NCBI GenBank assembly: GCA_964057225.1
Contig: OZ059894.1
Location: 16,026,476 to 16,090,475, forward strand
Direction of reading: 5' to 3'
DNA from: Auanema rhodensis
Taxonomy: Eukaryota > Nematoda > Chromadorea > Rhabditida > Rhabditidae
Length of the DNA: 64,000 nucleotides
The notes beneath the pieces were generated by a model, which made no database searches, was not told where the DNA came from, and saw only the letters and a program-made list of their open reading frames with translations. Below, in pieces: positions 63,807-64,000 of the stretch (the stretch's first letter is position 1; every line of letters starts with the position of its first letter). A program made the translations under genes and the position numbers.

Positions 63807-64000
63807 CATAAATGAACTGAATTCTACACCAAATACTTGAATTAGGTTATGAAAGATTGTTCATGATCGTTTGGTCCAAACATAGGGAAGAAAAGACAGT
63901 CCCTTTCATTACTATATTATTACAAAAATATACAAATGAAAGTCAAAACGAAAAGAGAAAGGAATGCAACCGCTTTACATATCTTAAAAAGTCAAAAATC
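63807..64000. other. Right end, no gene recognised
   Basis: AT-rich sequence after the 63291 gene, presumably its 3' region. Confidence 0.5.

Noticed and set aside
1-64000. tRNA, spliced-leader RNA, snRNA, rRNA and CRISPR signals
   Set aside because: Looking by eye for T-loop boxes (GGTTCGA-type, both strands), the SL1 core and snRNA landmarks gave nothing convincing. CRISPR is not expected in a nematode, and no spaced repeats of that kind are present.

Overview
The window is nuclear DNA of a nematode, most likely a chromadorean of the rhabditid type. Four things support this: genes cut by many short introns (mostly 40-70 bp) ending in TTTCAG or TTTTAG; near-exclusive GGA (Gly) and CCA (Pro) codons in the strongly expressed genes; a major-sperm-protein (MSP) type domain; and nematode-style family members (TWK potassium channel, MAX-1, EAT-6, lipl-type lipase). 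Non-coding DNA is AT-rich, with many GA/CT, GAA and TA microsatellites. I cannot fix the genus from sequence alone. All multi-exon models below were built by hand from reading frame and GT/AG junctions, and every one gives an uninterrupted frame from ATG to stop.

Layout. 1-92: probable last codons of a + strand gene that enters from the left. 4.5-7.4 kb (-): two-pore (TWK) potassium channel. 9.9-24.6 kb (-): MAX-1/PLEKHH-like protein (coiled coil, PH-PH, MyTH4, FERM), whose first coding exon lies 9.7 kb upstream of the second. 24.6-33.8 kb: no convincing gene. 33.8-37.5 kb (-): Na+/K+-ATPase alpha subunit (EAT-6). 37.5-41.1 kb: no convincing gene, probably eat-6 upstream DNA. 41.2-42.6 kb (+): small protein with an N-terminal membrane segment, a charged linker and a C-terminal MSP-like domain. 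42.7-44.6 kb (-): 3-hydroxyacyl-CoA dehydrogenase. 44.9-48.4 kb (-): secreted or lysosomal acid-lipase-type enzyme. One lipase intron carries about four tandem copies of a ~401-bp repeat.

From 49.5 kb to the right end lies a cluster of six small secreted low-complexity proteins (starts at 49538+, 52160+, 56822+, 59946+, 61946- and 63291+). They are rich in Pro, Gly and Cys, with CGCG, poly-Pro and GYAQ/SYAQ motifs. Three share an almost identical MQKL signal peptide. At least four of the promoters have clear TATA boxes, and two carry introns in the 5' untranslated region. The coding exons appear to have spread by exon duplication, with junctions often splitting a Cys, Ala or Gly codon after its second base.

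Functionally the left part holds neuronal and ion-transport genes (K+ channel, axon-guidance adaptor, Na+ pump). The middle holds two lipid-catabolism genes in the same orientation 338 bp apart. The right part is a family of presumed extracellular-matrix or cuticle-type structural proteins, the least explained part of the window.
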